This document shows, piece by piece, positions 34,834 to 43,182 of a stretch of 64,000 nt of DNA. This DNA comes from Clostridium_AI sp964409685. GTDB taxonomy: Bacteria > Bacillota > Clostridia > Lachnospirales > Lachnospiraceae. The stretch's first letter is position 1; every line of letters begins with the position of its first letter. Made by a program: the position numbers and the translations under genes. The notes beneath the pieces are model-generated. The model was not told where the DNA came from. It ran no database searches and worked only from the letters and a program-made list of their open reading frames with translations. Location: the NCBI GenBank assembly GCA_964409685.1, contig CAYPEJ010000011.1, forward strand, positions 62,001 through 126,000. The letters are read 5' to 3'.

Positions 34834-35607
34834 ATGGGAGTTGAACTTCTTGACAAGACCCGAAAAATTAAAAAACTTTTACATTATAACCATTCACAAA
34901 AGGTGGTATTTAATGATATTTGCAATGTGTTAAGTGATACGTTAAATTCCAATGTCCTTGTGATAAGTAAAAAGGGAAAAATACTAGGGATACATAATAG
35001 GAGAGATACGAAGGAAATTACACAGTTTATTCAGGATAATGTTGGTGGTTACATAGATGTGCTTTTAAATGAGCGTTTTTTGAATGTACTATCCACTACT
35101 GAGAATGTGAATCTGATGACGTTTGGATTTGATTTTGAACAAATGGAATCGTACTCTGCTATTATAACACCAATTGATATTGCAGGAGAAAGACTAGGAA
35201 CTTTATTCCTATATAAATATGATACACTTTATGATATTGATGATATTATTTTGAGTGAATATGGGACAACCGTTGTTGGTTTAGAAATGTTACGAGCAGT
35301 TAGCGAAGAAAGCGCTGAAGAGATTCGTAGAAAGCAAATTGTAGAATCTGCAATTAATACTCTTTCTTTTTCGGAGATGGAAGCGATTGTACATGTTTTT
35401 GACGAATTAGGTGGTACAGAAGGTATCTTGGTTGCTAGTAAGATTGCAGACAAGGTTGGGATAACCCGTTCGGTTATTGTGAATGCATTAAGAAAGTTTG
35501 AAAGTGCTGGTGTGATTGAAACCAAGTCATCTGGAATGAAAGGGACTTATATTAAAGTATTGATTGATTTAGTGTTTCAAGAAGTAGATAATCTTCGCAA
35601 GAAATAG
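34834..35607 (+). CDS. codY: Global nutrient regulator CodY
   Basis: GTP- and branched-chain-amino-acid-responsive repressor. N-terminal GAF domain (about 1-155) and C-terminal winged helix whose recognition block, KVGITRSVIVNALRKFE, is almost identical to that of Bacillus CodY, followed by SAGVIETKS and GMKGTYIKVL. ATG 34834 follows AAGGAGG at 6 bp (an in-frame TTG at 34828 is too close). 257 residues. The codY-flgB adjacency is shared with Bacillus, where CodY controls the flagellar operon; the trmFO-xerC-hslVU genes between topA and codY in Bacillus are absent. Confidence 0.97.
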   Translation: MGVELLDKTRKIKKLLHYNHSQKVVFNDICNVLSDTLNSNVLVISKKGKILGIHNRRDTKEITQFIQDNVGGYIDVLLNERFLNVLSTTENVNLMTFGFDFEQMESYSAIITPIDIAGERLGTLFLYKYDTLYDIDDIILSEYGTTVVGLEMLRAVSEESAEEIRRKQIVESAINTLSFSEMEAIVHVFDELGGTEGILVASKIADKVGITRSVIVNALRKFESAGVIETKSSGMKGTYIKVLIDLVFQEVDNLRKK

Positions 35608-35611
35608 TTAA

Positions 35612-35620
35612 TTTGTCGAA
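35612..35620 (+). promoter_or_regulatory. Perfect Spo0A-type box ahead of the flagellar operon
   Basis: TTTGTCGAA at 35612-35620 is an exact match to the 0A-box consensus, 70 bp upstream of the -35 of the flgB promoter and 5 bp past the codY stop. A 9-mer can occur by chance, so binding is inference. Confidence 0.45.
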
Positions 35621-35681
35621 AGAAAACATAAAATGAAAATCAGAAAAAAAGAACAATGTTCGATTTGAAAACAAAATTTTC

Positions 35682-35709
35682 TTGTTTTTTAAAGTTTTTT
35701 TAGTATAAT
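35682..35709 (+). promoter_or_regulatory. Sigma-A promoter of the flagellar operon
   Basis: TTGTTT (35682-35687), 16-bp spacer, TATAAT (35704-35709), 22 bp before the flgB start, inside an extremely AT-rich stretch. No sigma-D-type (TAAA/GCCGATAT) promoter is visible here. Confidence 0.65.
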
Positions 35710-35731
35710 AGTATAGAAAGGATGTGAGACA

Positions 35732-36115
35732 GTGGCTAATATGTTTAGTTATATAAACGTTCTTGGGAAAGCAGCAAATGCAAGTTGGTCTAGAATGGAA
35801 GTGATATCTGACAACATTGCCAATGTGAATACACCAAATTATAAAAGAAAAGATGTTCAATTTGAATCGTATTTAGCAGCGCAAGTTTGCGATGGTGATA
35901 CTTTAGATCAATGCATAGAAAATATTGAATTAGATTCTTTACAAGCAACAACTTATGTTGATAATTCTCAATATAGTTATCGATATGATGGAAATAACGT
36001 CGATATTGATACAGAAAATTCTGAAATGGCCAAGACACAAATAAAATATCAGGCGTTAATGGAATCCCTTACAAATGAGTACAGTAGAATAAAGACAGCT
36101 TTGTCAACAAATTAG
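35732..36115 (+). CDS. flgB: Flagellar proximal rod protein FlgB
   Basis: Forms the proximal rod of the flagellar basal body and is exported by the type III apparatus. The rod/hook signature DNIANVNTPNYKRKDVQFES is near the N-terminus, with the usual C-terminal helix (MAKTQIKYQALMESLTNEYSRIKTAL). 127 residues. It starts at GTG 35732 with AAAGGA about 9 bp upstream; the ATG at 35741 lacks a ribosome site. First gene of the operon. Confidence 0.95.
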   Translation: MANMFSYINVLGKAANASWSRMEVISDNIANVNTPNYKRKDVQFESYLAAQVCDGDTLDQCIENIELDSLQATTYVDNSQYSYRYDGNNVDIDTENSEMAKTQIKYQALMESLTNEYSRIKTALSTN

Positions 36116-36130
36116 TGATGTGAATAAAAT

Positions 36131-36148
36131 GGTTAAAGAGTTTTAACC
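36131..36148 (+). other. Small hairpin before the flgC ribosome site
   Basis: GGTTAAA and TTTAACC form a perfect 7-bp stem with loop GAGT, ending 2 bp before the AAAGGAG of flgC. May tune flgC translation or mark mRNA processing. Confidence 0.45.
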
Positions 36149-36163
36149 GAAAGGAGTAGTGGT

Positions 36164-36601
36164 ATGTCGATCTTTGGTGGGTTGAATATTAGTGCAAGTG
36201 GTTTGACAGCACAACGTCTGCGAATGGATACGATATCAGAAAATATAGCGAATGTGAATACAACGAGAGATGAGGACGGGGATGTTTACAGGAGAAAAAC
36301 AGTTGTGTTCGCAGAAAAGCAAGATTTTAGTTTTTCTGATGCGTTAAGTGCTGCATCTGGTTTGAAAAGTAGTGGTGTAAAGGTAGTTAAAGTAGTAGAG
36401 GATACATCTGAAGATTTAAAGATGGTGTATGATCCTTCCCATCCAGACGCGGATGAGAATGGGTATGTATCCTATCCAAATGTAAATACAGTTACAGAGA
36501 TGACAAATTTAATTGATGCGAGTAGGGCCTACGAGGCGAATGTTACCGCATTCAATGCATCAAAAAGTCTTTTGTTAGCGACATTAGAGATGGGTAAATA
36601 G
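36164..36601 (+). CDS. flgC: Flagellar basal-body rod protein FlgC
   Basis: Proximal rod protein. N-terminal SGLTAQRLRMDTISENIANVNT is the hallmark of axial proteins; the YRRKTVVF strand and the C-terminal NTVTEMTNLIDASRAYEAN motif are specific to FlgC/FlgG types. 145 residues. RBS AAAGGAG, just downstream of a 7-bp hairpin (36131-36148). Confidence 0.97.
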   Translation: MSIFGGLNISASGLTAQRLRMDTISENIANVNTTRDEDGDVYRRKTVVFAEKQDFSFSDALSAASGLKSSGVKVVKVVEDTSEDLKMVYDPSHPDADENGYVSYPNVNTVTEMTNLIDASRAYEANVTAFNASKSLLLATLEMGK

Positions 36602-36613
36602 TGGAGGTAAGGT

Positions 36614-36931
36614 ATGGATAAGATGGGTATTAACAATATTAGCGCAATATCGACAAAGTACGATTATAGCAAAAACACTTCTAAAGTACAAAGTAACAAC
36701 AATCAAGCGTTTGAAACATTTTTTCAATCTGCTTTAGATAGTGTGAACGAGACAAATTCTTATATTGATAAGGCAGAAGAAGAACAAATCAAGTTTGCCT
36801 TAGGACAATCTGACAGCTTAGTTGACTTACAGAATGCACAGCTGAAAGCTAACATATCTTTGCAATATACAGTTGCAATTAAAAATTCCCTGGTAGATGC
36901 GTATAAAGAGATTATGAACTTATCATTTTAG
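36614..36931 (+). CDS. fliE: Flagellar hook-basal body complex protein FliE
   Basis: Joins the MS ring to the rod. Small (105 residues), helical, with the conserved block FETFFQSALDSVNETN and C-terminal DLQNAQLKANISLQYTVAIK. RBS GGAGGTAAGG; a second in-frame ATG at 36623 is possible. Followed by 202 bp without a gene. Confidence 0.95.
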   Translation: MDKMGINNISAISTKYDYSKNTSKVQSNNNQAFETFFQSALDSVNETNSYIDKAEEEQIKFALGQSDSLVDLQNAQLKANISLQYTVAIKNSLVDAYKEIMNLSF

Positions 36932-37061
36932 TTAGACAAGTTCTTACAAAAATGCAAAAGATTGTAATTTGAATCTTGCATAAATCTTGTAGTAGACAAA
37001 TGCACTTTTGTCCAGAGAAAGAGAGTACATTTAATTAAAGTAATAATGGCATAAAGAATTT

Positions 37062-37091
37062 TTGAGCGTACGCTCTTAATATATATAAAAT
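37062..37091 (+). promoter_or_regulatory. Possible fliF promoter with palindromic operator
   Basis: The 12-bp perfect palindrome GAGCGTACGCTC (37064-37075) overlaps a TTGAGC -35; TATAAA (37084-37089) lies 16 bp on. It sits in the fliE-fliF gap, 43 bp before the fliF ATG. The promoter is weak by consensus; the palindrome is clear. Confidence 0.4.
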
Positions 37092-37133
37092 AACATTGCA
37101 GTGGGGGCTGTGATGTAACGGAAAGAGGATTAT

Positions 37134-38735
37134 ATGGTAGAAAGACTAAAGCAAATACCTGTCCAGTTTGTAGAAATGTGGAAGAATCTAACAAAGAAGC
37201 AGAAGATGCTTATAGTAAGTGTAGTTGCTGTAGTTATTATGACGCTTCTTGTATTATATTTTGTCCTATCTAGAGTAGAATATACCACTTTGTACACATT
37301 TGAAGATACACAAAGTGCCAGTGAGATGATGAAATTGCTCCAAGAGAATGCTATCGATGCTGTTCTAGAGGACGATAATGTGACGGTTAGTGTTAACAGT
37401 GATAGTTATCAAGATGCTGTTATTGTTATGGGAACAAACGATATTCCAACAACAGGTATGTCATGGGATGATGCATTAAATAACTCTATTTCCACTACAC
37501 AACAGGAAAAAGAGCAAAAATTTAACTTAGCATTTCAAAGCGATATTAGAAGTAACCTTATGAAGTTGGATTATGTAAAAGATGCAGCTGTATATATTAA
37601 AGGAAGTTCTTCTGATACAACTATTTTTGATGATGATGTGGAAACATCCGTAAGTGTTATGTTAACATTGAAAGAACCAATTAGTGCAGATTGTGCCAAT
37701 GGTATTGCAAAAATGTTAGCTGGTGCAGTTGGTAATGCAACAACTGAAAAAGTGACAATCGTTGACAGCGAAGGGAATGTATTATTCTCAGGAGATGAAG
37801 AAGATACTCTTGGTGGAAAAATCAGTTCCCAAGCAGAATACAAAGAAAAGCTCCGTAACACATTCCAAAAGAATGTGAAAGAGATTTTGTTAGCGTGTGA
37901 TTATGATGATGTTGAAGTAAGTGCGGAAAATTTGCAATTTAATATGGACAAAATTACTGAGATGTCAACAGAATATACAGCGGCAGAAGGACAAGAACAA
38001 GGTTTATATGATAGCACTTATGAATATAAAGCTACAGGTTCTAGTGCTGCATCAGGGGTTCCTGGTACAGATTCTAACGATGAAACAGTAGATTATGAAG
38101 TGATTACAGATGATTCTACCAAGTCAGAAGTTATTTTAAATAAAGCAGATTATTTACCAAATGAAACTGTTACGAATATTGAGAAAGAAGTAGGAGCAGT
38201 GGATACTGCAAGTTCTTCTATCGGTGTAGTTCTTACAAAATATAGGATTTATAACCAAGCTACAGTAGAAAGTAATGGAACATTAGGAGATTTAACATGG
38301 GAACAGTTCAAAGAGGAAAATAATAAGCGTACTCAACTTGAACTAGAAGATGGAATCTTAAATCTTATTTCTCAAGTAACAGGTGTATCTGAAAATAAAA
38401 TTGGAGTAACAGTTTGGGAACAACCAATTTTCAACGATACAGTAGAAACAGAAAGAGATTACTCTAATATTATTATGATTGTATTAGTAATCTTAATCGT
38501 TGCATTATTGGCATTTGTAGTAATTAAGTCTACAGCTCCAGTTCAAGTAACAGAAACAGAACCAGAGTTATCCGTAGAAGAATTACTAGCTACAACAAAA
38601 GAAACTCAAGCATTAGAAGATATTGAAATCAATGAAACATCAGAGACTAGAAGATTAATTGAAAAATTCGTTGATGAAAATCCAGAAGCAGTTGCTCAGC
38701 TATTGAGAAACTGGTTAAATGACGATTGGGGGTAA
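37134..38735 (+). CDS. fliF: Flagellar MS-ring protein FliF
   Basis: Inner-membrane ring on which the basal body is built. Membrane helices at about 24-46 and 443-468 flank a large periplasmic-side region with ring-building motifs (LQENAIDAVLEDDNVTVSV, KASIGVVL-like SSIGVVLTKYR); the C-terminal cytoplasmic end ETRRLIEKFVDENPEAVAQL...WLNDDW binds FliG. 533 residues. RBS AGAGGA. The next gene is its partner fliG at 5 bp. Confidence 0.97.
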   Translation: MVERLKQIPVQFVEMWKNLTKKQKMLIVSVVAVVIMTLLVLYFVLSRVEYTTLYTFEDTQSASEMMKLLQENAIDAVLEDDNVTVSVNSDSYQDAVIVMGTNDIPTTGMSWDDALNNSISTTQQEKEQKFNLAFQSDIRSNLMKLDYVKDAAVYIKGSSSDTTIFDDDVETSVSVMLTLKEPISADCANGIAKMLAGAVGNATTEKVTIVDSEGNVLFSGDEEDTLGGKISSQAEYKEKLRNTFQKNVKEILLACDYDDVEVSAENLQFNMDKITEMSTEYTAAEGQEQGLYDSTYEYKATGSSAASGVPGTDSNDETVDYEVITDDSTKSEVILNKADYLPNETVTNIEKEVGAVDTASSSIGVVLTKYRIYNQATVESNGTLGDLTWEQFKEENNKRTQLELEDGILNLISQVTGVSENKIGVTVWEQPIFNDTVETERDYSNIIMIVLVILIVALLAFVVIKSTAPVQVTETEPELSVEELLATTKETQALEDIEINETSETRRLIEKFVDENPEAVAQLLRNWLNDDWG

Positions 38736-38740
38736 GCTAA

Positions 38741-39751
38741 ATGGAAAATAGAGAAGAGTTTAGTGGCTTACAAAAAGCAGCGATATTGCTGATTGCATTA
38801 GGTCCCGAAAAATCAGCCAGTATTTTTAAACATTTAAAAGAAGACGAGATTGAGCAGTTAACGCTTGAGATTGCCAATACAAGAAGTGTTCCAACGGATA
38901 TGAAGGATGCAGTATTAGATGAATTTTATGACATCTGCTTAGCTCAAAAATATATTTCCGAAGGCGGTATCAACTACGCAAAGGAATTATTGGAGAAAGC
39001 ACTTGGTCATGACAAAGCAATGGATGTTATCGGAAAGCTTACAGCTTCCCTACAGGTTCGTCCGTTCGAATTTGTTAGAAAGACAGATGCAAGTCAGTTA
39101 TTAAACTTTATTCAGGACGAACATCCACAGACAATTGCATTAATCTTATCCTATCTTTCATCAGGACAAGCTTCTGCTATCATTTCATCCTTATCACCAG
39201 ATAAGCAGGCAGATGTTGCAAAACGTATCGCACAGATGGATAGAACTTCTCCAGATGTAATCAAAGAAGTAGAAAAGATTTTAGAGAAGAAGTTATCTTC
39301 ACTAGTAAACCAAGATTACACAATTGTTGGTGGTGTAGATTCTATCGTAGATATCTTGAACACTGTGGATCGTGGAACAGAAAAACACATTATGGAATCT
39401 CTTGAAATTGAAGAGCCAGAATTGGCTGATGAAATCCGTAAGAAAATGTTTGTATTCGAAGATATTCTTTCACTTGATGATAAATCAATTCAGAGAGTTC
39501 TTCGTGAAGTTGATAATAATGAACTTGCAGTTGCTCTTAAAGGATCTAACGAAGAAGTTCAAAATGTTATCTTCAATAACTTATCAAAACGTCTTGTTAC
39601 AATGATCAAGGAAGACATGGAATACATGGGTCCTGTTCGTATGAAAGATGTTGAAGAAGCACAACAGAAGATTGTTAATATCATAAGAAAACTTGAAGAC
39701 GCTGGAGAGATTATTATTTCCAGAGGCGGGGGTGACGAGATAGTTGTCTAA
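38741..39751 (+). CDS. fliG: Flagellar motor switch protein FliG
   Basis: Rotor protein of the C ring that takes torque from MotA. N domain begins FSGLQKAAILLIALGPEKSA; middle domain has EHPQTIALILSYL; the C-terminal torque helix region VFEDILSLDDKSIQRVLREVD keeps the charged residues that contact MotA. 336 residues, full length. RBS GGGGGTAAG within fliF. It overlaps the fliH start by 8 bp. Confidence 0.98.
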   Translation: MENREEFSGLQKAAILLIALGPEKSASIFKHLKEDEIEQLTLEIANTRSVPTDMKDAVLDEFYDICLAQKYISEGGINYAKELLEKALGHDKAMDVIGKLTASLQVRPFEFVRKTDASQLLNFIQDEHPQTIALILSYLSSGQASAIISSLSPDKQADVAKRIAQMDRTSPDVIKEVEKILEKKLSSLVNQDYTIVGGVDSIVDILNTVDRGTEKHIMESLEIEEPELADEIRKKMFVFEDILSLDDKSIQRVLREVDNNELAVALKGSNEEVQNVIFNNLSKRLVTMIKEDMEYMGPVRMKDVEEAQQKIVNIIRKLEDAGEIIISRGGGDEIVV

Positions 39752-40529
39752 TATTATAAAAGGTAATTATATTCATTTTAGTCAGTCAGATAGAGTAATT
39801 ATTGATTCTAATATTAAGACTGATAATTTCAACCCGTTATCCTTTGTTAAAGTAGAAGAAGACAAAACATTGGCAGATGAAGCATTAGAGGAAGAAGCTG
39901 CTGAGGTAGAAGTGGAAGAAATCATACCAGACCTTGAGGAAGTAAATCGGTTTGCGGAATCTATTATAGAAAATGCACAAGCTGAGGCAGAAGAAATCAT
40001 TGCTTCTGCCAAGGCAAGTGCTCTTGAAATTTTAGAAGAAGCAAGAGAACAAGGTAGACAAGAAGGATACAATTCAGGAATCGAAGAATTAAATGCAAGG
40101 CAAGAAGAGATGAATCAGCAATTGCTGCAGGCGAAAAAGGAATTAGAGATTGAATGTGAAAAGAAAGCAAAGCAAATGGAACTACAGTTCGCTGATTTAA
40201 CGATTCGATTAGTGGAAAAGTTAACAGGAATCGTTGCGGAAGATAAGAAAGATTTGATTCTTTACTTAATCTCAACAGCAATAAAACCGATTCGTGGTCC
40301 AAAACAATTCTATATTCGTGTTTCAGAAGAAGATTCCGCTATTGTTACTCAAAATAAGGAACAATTAGCAAGTCTACTTTCAGAAGATTCATCCTTGGAA
40401 GTGATAGAAGATTCCACGCTATCTAAAAATCAATGTTTTATTGAGACAGAAGATAGACTACTCGATGTAAGTTTAGATGTACAACTAAAAAATCTGTCAG
40501 AACAATTAAGTATGTTAGCTTGTACTTGA
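39744..40529 (+). CDS. fliH: Flagellar export ATPase regulator FliH
   Basis: Peripheral stalk of the flagellar ATPase. Long Glu/Ala-rich coiled coil (about 35-150), containing NAQAEAEEIIASAKASA, then the V-ATPase E-subunit-like C domain (LTIRLVEKLTGIVAEDKKD onward). 261 residues. It starts at TTG 39744, inside the fliG end, with GGGGGTG about 9 bp upstream; no ATG or GTG is available nearby. Confidence 0.9.
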   Translation: MSNIIKGNYIHFSQSDRVIIDSNIKTDNFNPLSFVKVEEDKTLADEALEEEAAEVEVEEIIPDLEEVNRFAESIIENAQAEAEEIIASAKASALEILEEAREQGRQEGYNSGIEELNARQEEMNQQLLQAKKELEIECEKKAKQMELQFADLTIRLVEKLTGIVAEDKKDLILYLISTAIKPIRGPKQFYIRVSEEDSAIVTQNKEQLASLLSEDSSLEVIEDSTLSKNQCFIETEDRLLDVSLDVQLKNLSEQLSMLACT

Positions 40530-40560
40530 TTGAGAATGAATATAAGAAAGAGGAATGCAA

Positions 40561-41871
40561 TTGGCTTCAAATGATTTTGAAAAGTATTTTAGTTTACTGG
40601 ATAGAACTTTTGAGAAGAAGCTTGGAAAAGTAGTAAAAGTAGTTGGATTAACCATTGAATCCATCGGTCCAGAAGCAAAATTGAATGACTTATGCCATAT
40701 TATTTCAAAGGATAAGAAAACAATTGTAAAAGCAGAGGTTGTAGGATTTCGAGACAATAGAGTGCTTTTAATGCCTTATGATAATGTAGAAGGTGTAGGT
40801 CTAGGAAGTAGTGTTGAAAACACAGGTTATCCTTTGAAAGTAAAAGTAGGAGATTCATTACTAGGAAAAGTAGTAGATGGTTTAGGGAACCCTCTAAATG
40901 GAGATGTAATCGACGATGGCGATTTTTATTCAGTTGAAGCTGCACCTCCAGAACCATTAGATAGAAAACTTATTGATTCTGTATTACCATTAGGGGTAAA
41001 AGCAGTTGATGGTTTGATCACCATTGGAAAAGGACAGAGAATTGGTATCTTTGCAGGTAGTGGTGTTGGAAAGAGTACACTTCTTGGTATGTTTGCTAGA
41101 AATACAAAAGCCGATATTAATGTAATTGCATTGATAGGAGAGCGTGGAAGGGAAGTTAGGGAATTCCTTGAGCGTGACTTAGGTGAAGATGGTATGAAAC
41201 GTTCTGTTATTGTAGTTGCAACATCAGATAAACCAGCCCTAATTCGTAACAAAGCTGCAAAGACTGCAACAGCTATCGCGGAGTATTTCCGTGATCAAGG
41301 CAAAGATGTTTTATTGATGATGGACTCCTTAACTCGTTTTTCCATGGCGCAAAGAGAGATTGGTTTAGCATCAGGCGAGCCTCCTGTTTCTAGAGGATAC
41401 CCACCAAGTGTATATGCTGAGATGCCAAAACTATTGGAACGAGCAGGATATTCTGATAAAGGATCTATCACAGGATTATATACGGTATTAGTAGATGGTG
41501 ATGATTTTAATGAACCAATTACCGATACAGCAAGAGGTATTTTAGATGGACACATTATGTTATCACGTAAGCTAGGACATAAGAATCACTATCCGTCCAT
41601 TGATGTATTACAAAGTATTTCTCGTGTTATGTCAAGTATTGCTACTGATGAACATAAAGCATTAGCAGGAAAGTTAAAGAGTGTTTTGGCAACATATAAT
41701 GAGGCAGAAGATTTAATTAATATTGGTGCATATAAGAGAGGATCGAATCCTAATATTGATTATGCAATCGAAAAGATAGATGAAATCAATGGTTTCCTTC
41801 GTCAGGATGTGCATGATAAATATTCATTTGAAGAAGTCATTGAATTGCTACAAAGTATATTTACAAGCTGA
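40561..41871 (+). CDS. fliI: Flagellum-specific ATPase FliI
   Basis: F1-beta-like ATPase energising flagellar type III export. Walker A GSGVGKST at 166-173, catalytic GERGREVREF, Walker B VLLMMDSLTR, and the PPSVYAEMPKLLERAG segment typical of FliI. An ATG at 40555 directly touches the AAGAGGA ribosome site, whereas TTG 40561 is 6 bp from it; I call TTG, 436 residues. The alternative adds only Met-Gln. Confidence 0.96.
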   Translation: MASNDFEKYFSLLDRTFEKKLGKVVKVVGLTIESIGPEAKLNDLCHIISKDKKTIVKAEVVGFRDNRVLLMPYDNVEGVGLGSSVENTGYPLKVKVGDSLLGKVVDGLGNPLNGDVIDDGDFYSVEAAPPEPLDRKLIDSVLPLGVKAVDGLITIGKGQRIGIFAGSGVGKSTLLGMFARNTKADINVIALIGERGREVREFLERDLGEDGMKRSVIVVATSDKPALIRNKAAKTATAIAEYFRDQGKDVLLMMDSLTRFSMAQREIGLASGEPPVSRGYPPSVYAEMPKLLERAGYSDKGSITGLYTVLVDGDDFNEPITDTARGILDGHIMLSRKLGHKNHYPSIDVLQSISRVMSSIATDEHKALAGKLKSVLATYNEAEDLINIGAYKRGSNPNIDYAIEKIDEINGFLRQDVHDKYSFEEVIELLQSIFTS

Positions 41872-41894
41872 TAAGCTAAATGAGGTAATGGGAT

Positions 41895-42344
41895 ATGGCG
41901 AAATTTATATATAGTATGCAGAATATTTTGAATTTAAAAGAAAAATTAGAGGAACAAAAGAAAGCTGCATTTGGTCTAGCAAAATCAAAATTAGATGAAG
42001 AACAGAACAAATTAGACAATTTGTATATGAAGAAGAACCATTATCAATTAAAGCTTATCGAATGTTTTTCTTCTCGTTTAGATTTAATGAACATTAAGAA
42101 AAATGAAGAAGCGCTCAAAGTTGTTCAGATAAAAATTGAACAACAATGTATTGTTGTAAAACAAGCGGAACGTCAAGTAGAATTAGCTAGAATTCAATTG
42201 ACTGAAGCAATGAAAGAAAGAAAAACCCATGAAAAATTACGGGAAAAAGCTTTTGAAGCATTTAAGAGTGAAGTGCTACACGAAGAAAGCAAAGAAGTGG
42301 ATGAACTGGTGAGTTTTAAATATGGGAAAGCAAAGGGTGAGTAA
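41895..42344 (+). CDS. fliJ: Flagellar export protein FliJ
   Basis: Central-stalk chaperone escort of the export ATPase. 149 residues, almost entirely one charged coiled coil, beginning FIYSMQNILNLKEKLEEQKK, the common FliJ start. Sequence conservation is low in the family, but position between fliI and fliK and the coiled-coil pattern fit. RBS TGAGGTAATGGG. Confidence 0.9.
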   Translation: MAKFIYSMQNILNLKEKLEEQKKAAFGLAKSKLDEEQNKLDNLYMKKNHYQLKLIECFSSRLDLMNIKKNEEALKVVQIKIEQQCIVVKQAERQVELARIQLTEAMKERKTHEKLREKAFEAFKSEVLHEESKEVDELVSFKYGKAKGE

Positions 42345-42351
42345 TTAGAAT

Positions 42352-43128
42352 ATGGCAAAGAAAAACAAAAATGTCGATGTTGAATCAGAATTTGATGAGC
42401 AAGAAGAGAAAAAAGGTAGCAGGATTTTTAGCGTCTTAATGGTTATTCTTATTATCTTAATATGGCTAGGAATTTTTGCTCTTGCAATTAAATTTGATGT
42501 TGGTGGATTTGGAAGTGGGGTGTTACGTCCGATTTTAAAGGATGTACCAATTATAAATAGAATTTTACCAGAGTATACAGACGAAGAGTTCTTTGAAGAA
42601 TACGATACGGAATATTCTACCTTAGAAAGTGCAGTTGCCCGTATTAAAGAACTTGAGTTACAATTAGCAGATGCAGAGAATCGTGACAATTCAGATGGTG
42701 AAACAATTGAAGATTTACGAGCTGAGGTGGAACGATTAAAAGTTTATGAAGAAGAATATGAACAATTCCAAGAAAGAATTCGTGCTTTTGATGAAAATGT
42801 AGTATTTGCAGAGGAAGCACCATCTATCGAAGAATATTACACATATTATTCCCAGATACAGCCAGAAAATGCAGAAGAGATTTACCGTCAAGTAGTAGAG
42901 CAAATGCAATACGATGCAAGATTTGAAGAAGAAGCAAAAAGATATGCCAAAATGGATGCTGCAACAGCGGCTGAAGTATTTGAAATCATGTGTGCAGATG
43001 ACCTAGATACTGTATGTGGTATTATTTCCGCTATGGGTGTTAAGAATGCGGCGGCTATTATGGATGAATTAGATCCAGCTACAGCAGCCAAGATTACAAA
43101 ATATTTAACTGATATGGAAGATAAGTGA
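42352..43128 (+). CDS. MotE/YlxF-type flagellar protein with MgtE-N-like domain
   Basis: Bitopic protein in the place of Bacillus ylxF. Membrane helix at about 26-47, Glu-rich coiled coil (about 85-130), and a C-terminal domain like the N-terminal domain of MgtE (KMDAATAAEVFEIMCADDLDTVCGI and ELDPATAAKITKYL). This architecture is found in MotE-family proteins, reported in some bacteria as a MotB chaperone; in Firmicutes the role is unsettled. 258 residues. Followed by a GAAA-capped hairpin. Confidence 0.82.
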   Translation: MAKKNKNVDVESEFDEQEEKKGSRIFSVLMVILIILIWLGIFALAIKFDVGGFGSGVLRPILKDVPIINRILPEYTDEEFFEEYDTEYSTLESAVARIKELELQLADAENRDNSDGETIEDLRAEVERLKVYEEEYEQFQERIRAFDENVVFAEEAPSIEEYYTYYSQIQPENAEEIYRQVVEQMQYDARFEEEAKRYAKMDAATAAEVFEIMCADDLDTVCGIISAMGVKNAAAIMDELDPATAAKITKYLTDMEDK

Positions 43129-43130
43129 TA

Positions 43131-43151
43131 CTAGGAGCCGAAAGGCCTTAG
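43131..43151 (+). other. GAAA-capped hairpin between ylxF-like gene and fliK
   Basis: CTAGG-A-GCC pairs with GGC-CTTAG around the tetraloop GAAA (8 bp, one bulged A, one G-T pair). No T tract follows. A GNRA loop suggests a stable RNA element, perhaps a processing or stability signal. Confidence 0.55.
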
Positions 43152-43182
43152 CATAAATATTTTCGTATGAAAGGAGGAAATT

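Noticed and set aside
34691..34933. 80-codon frame upstream of and into codY
   Set aside because: Overlaps the codY start and its ribosome site in another frame; no recognisable protein. A leader role cannot be excluded but has no support.
35620..35660. CodY-box-like sequence before flgB
   Set aside because: Best match around GAAAATCAGAAAAAA has about six mismatches to the 15-bp consensus in a very A-rich stretch, so it is not distinguishable from chance.
35668..35690. AAAACAA/TTGTTTT hairpin with T run as codY terminator
   Set aside because: Only 7 A-T-rich pairs and overlapping the -35 of the flgB promoter; too weak to call.
36944..36990. ATGCAA-GATT / AATC-TTGCAT inverted repeat after fliE
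   Set aside because: Ten pairs with a 2-nt bulge but no T tract; not supported as a terminator or known riboswitch. No GEMM (c-di-GMP) riboswitch signature was seen in any flagellar gap.
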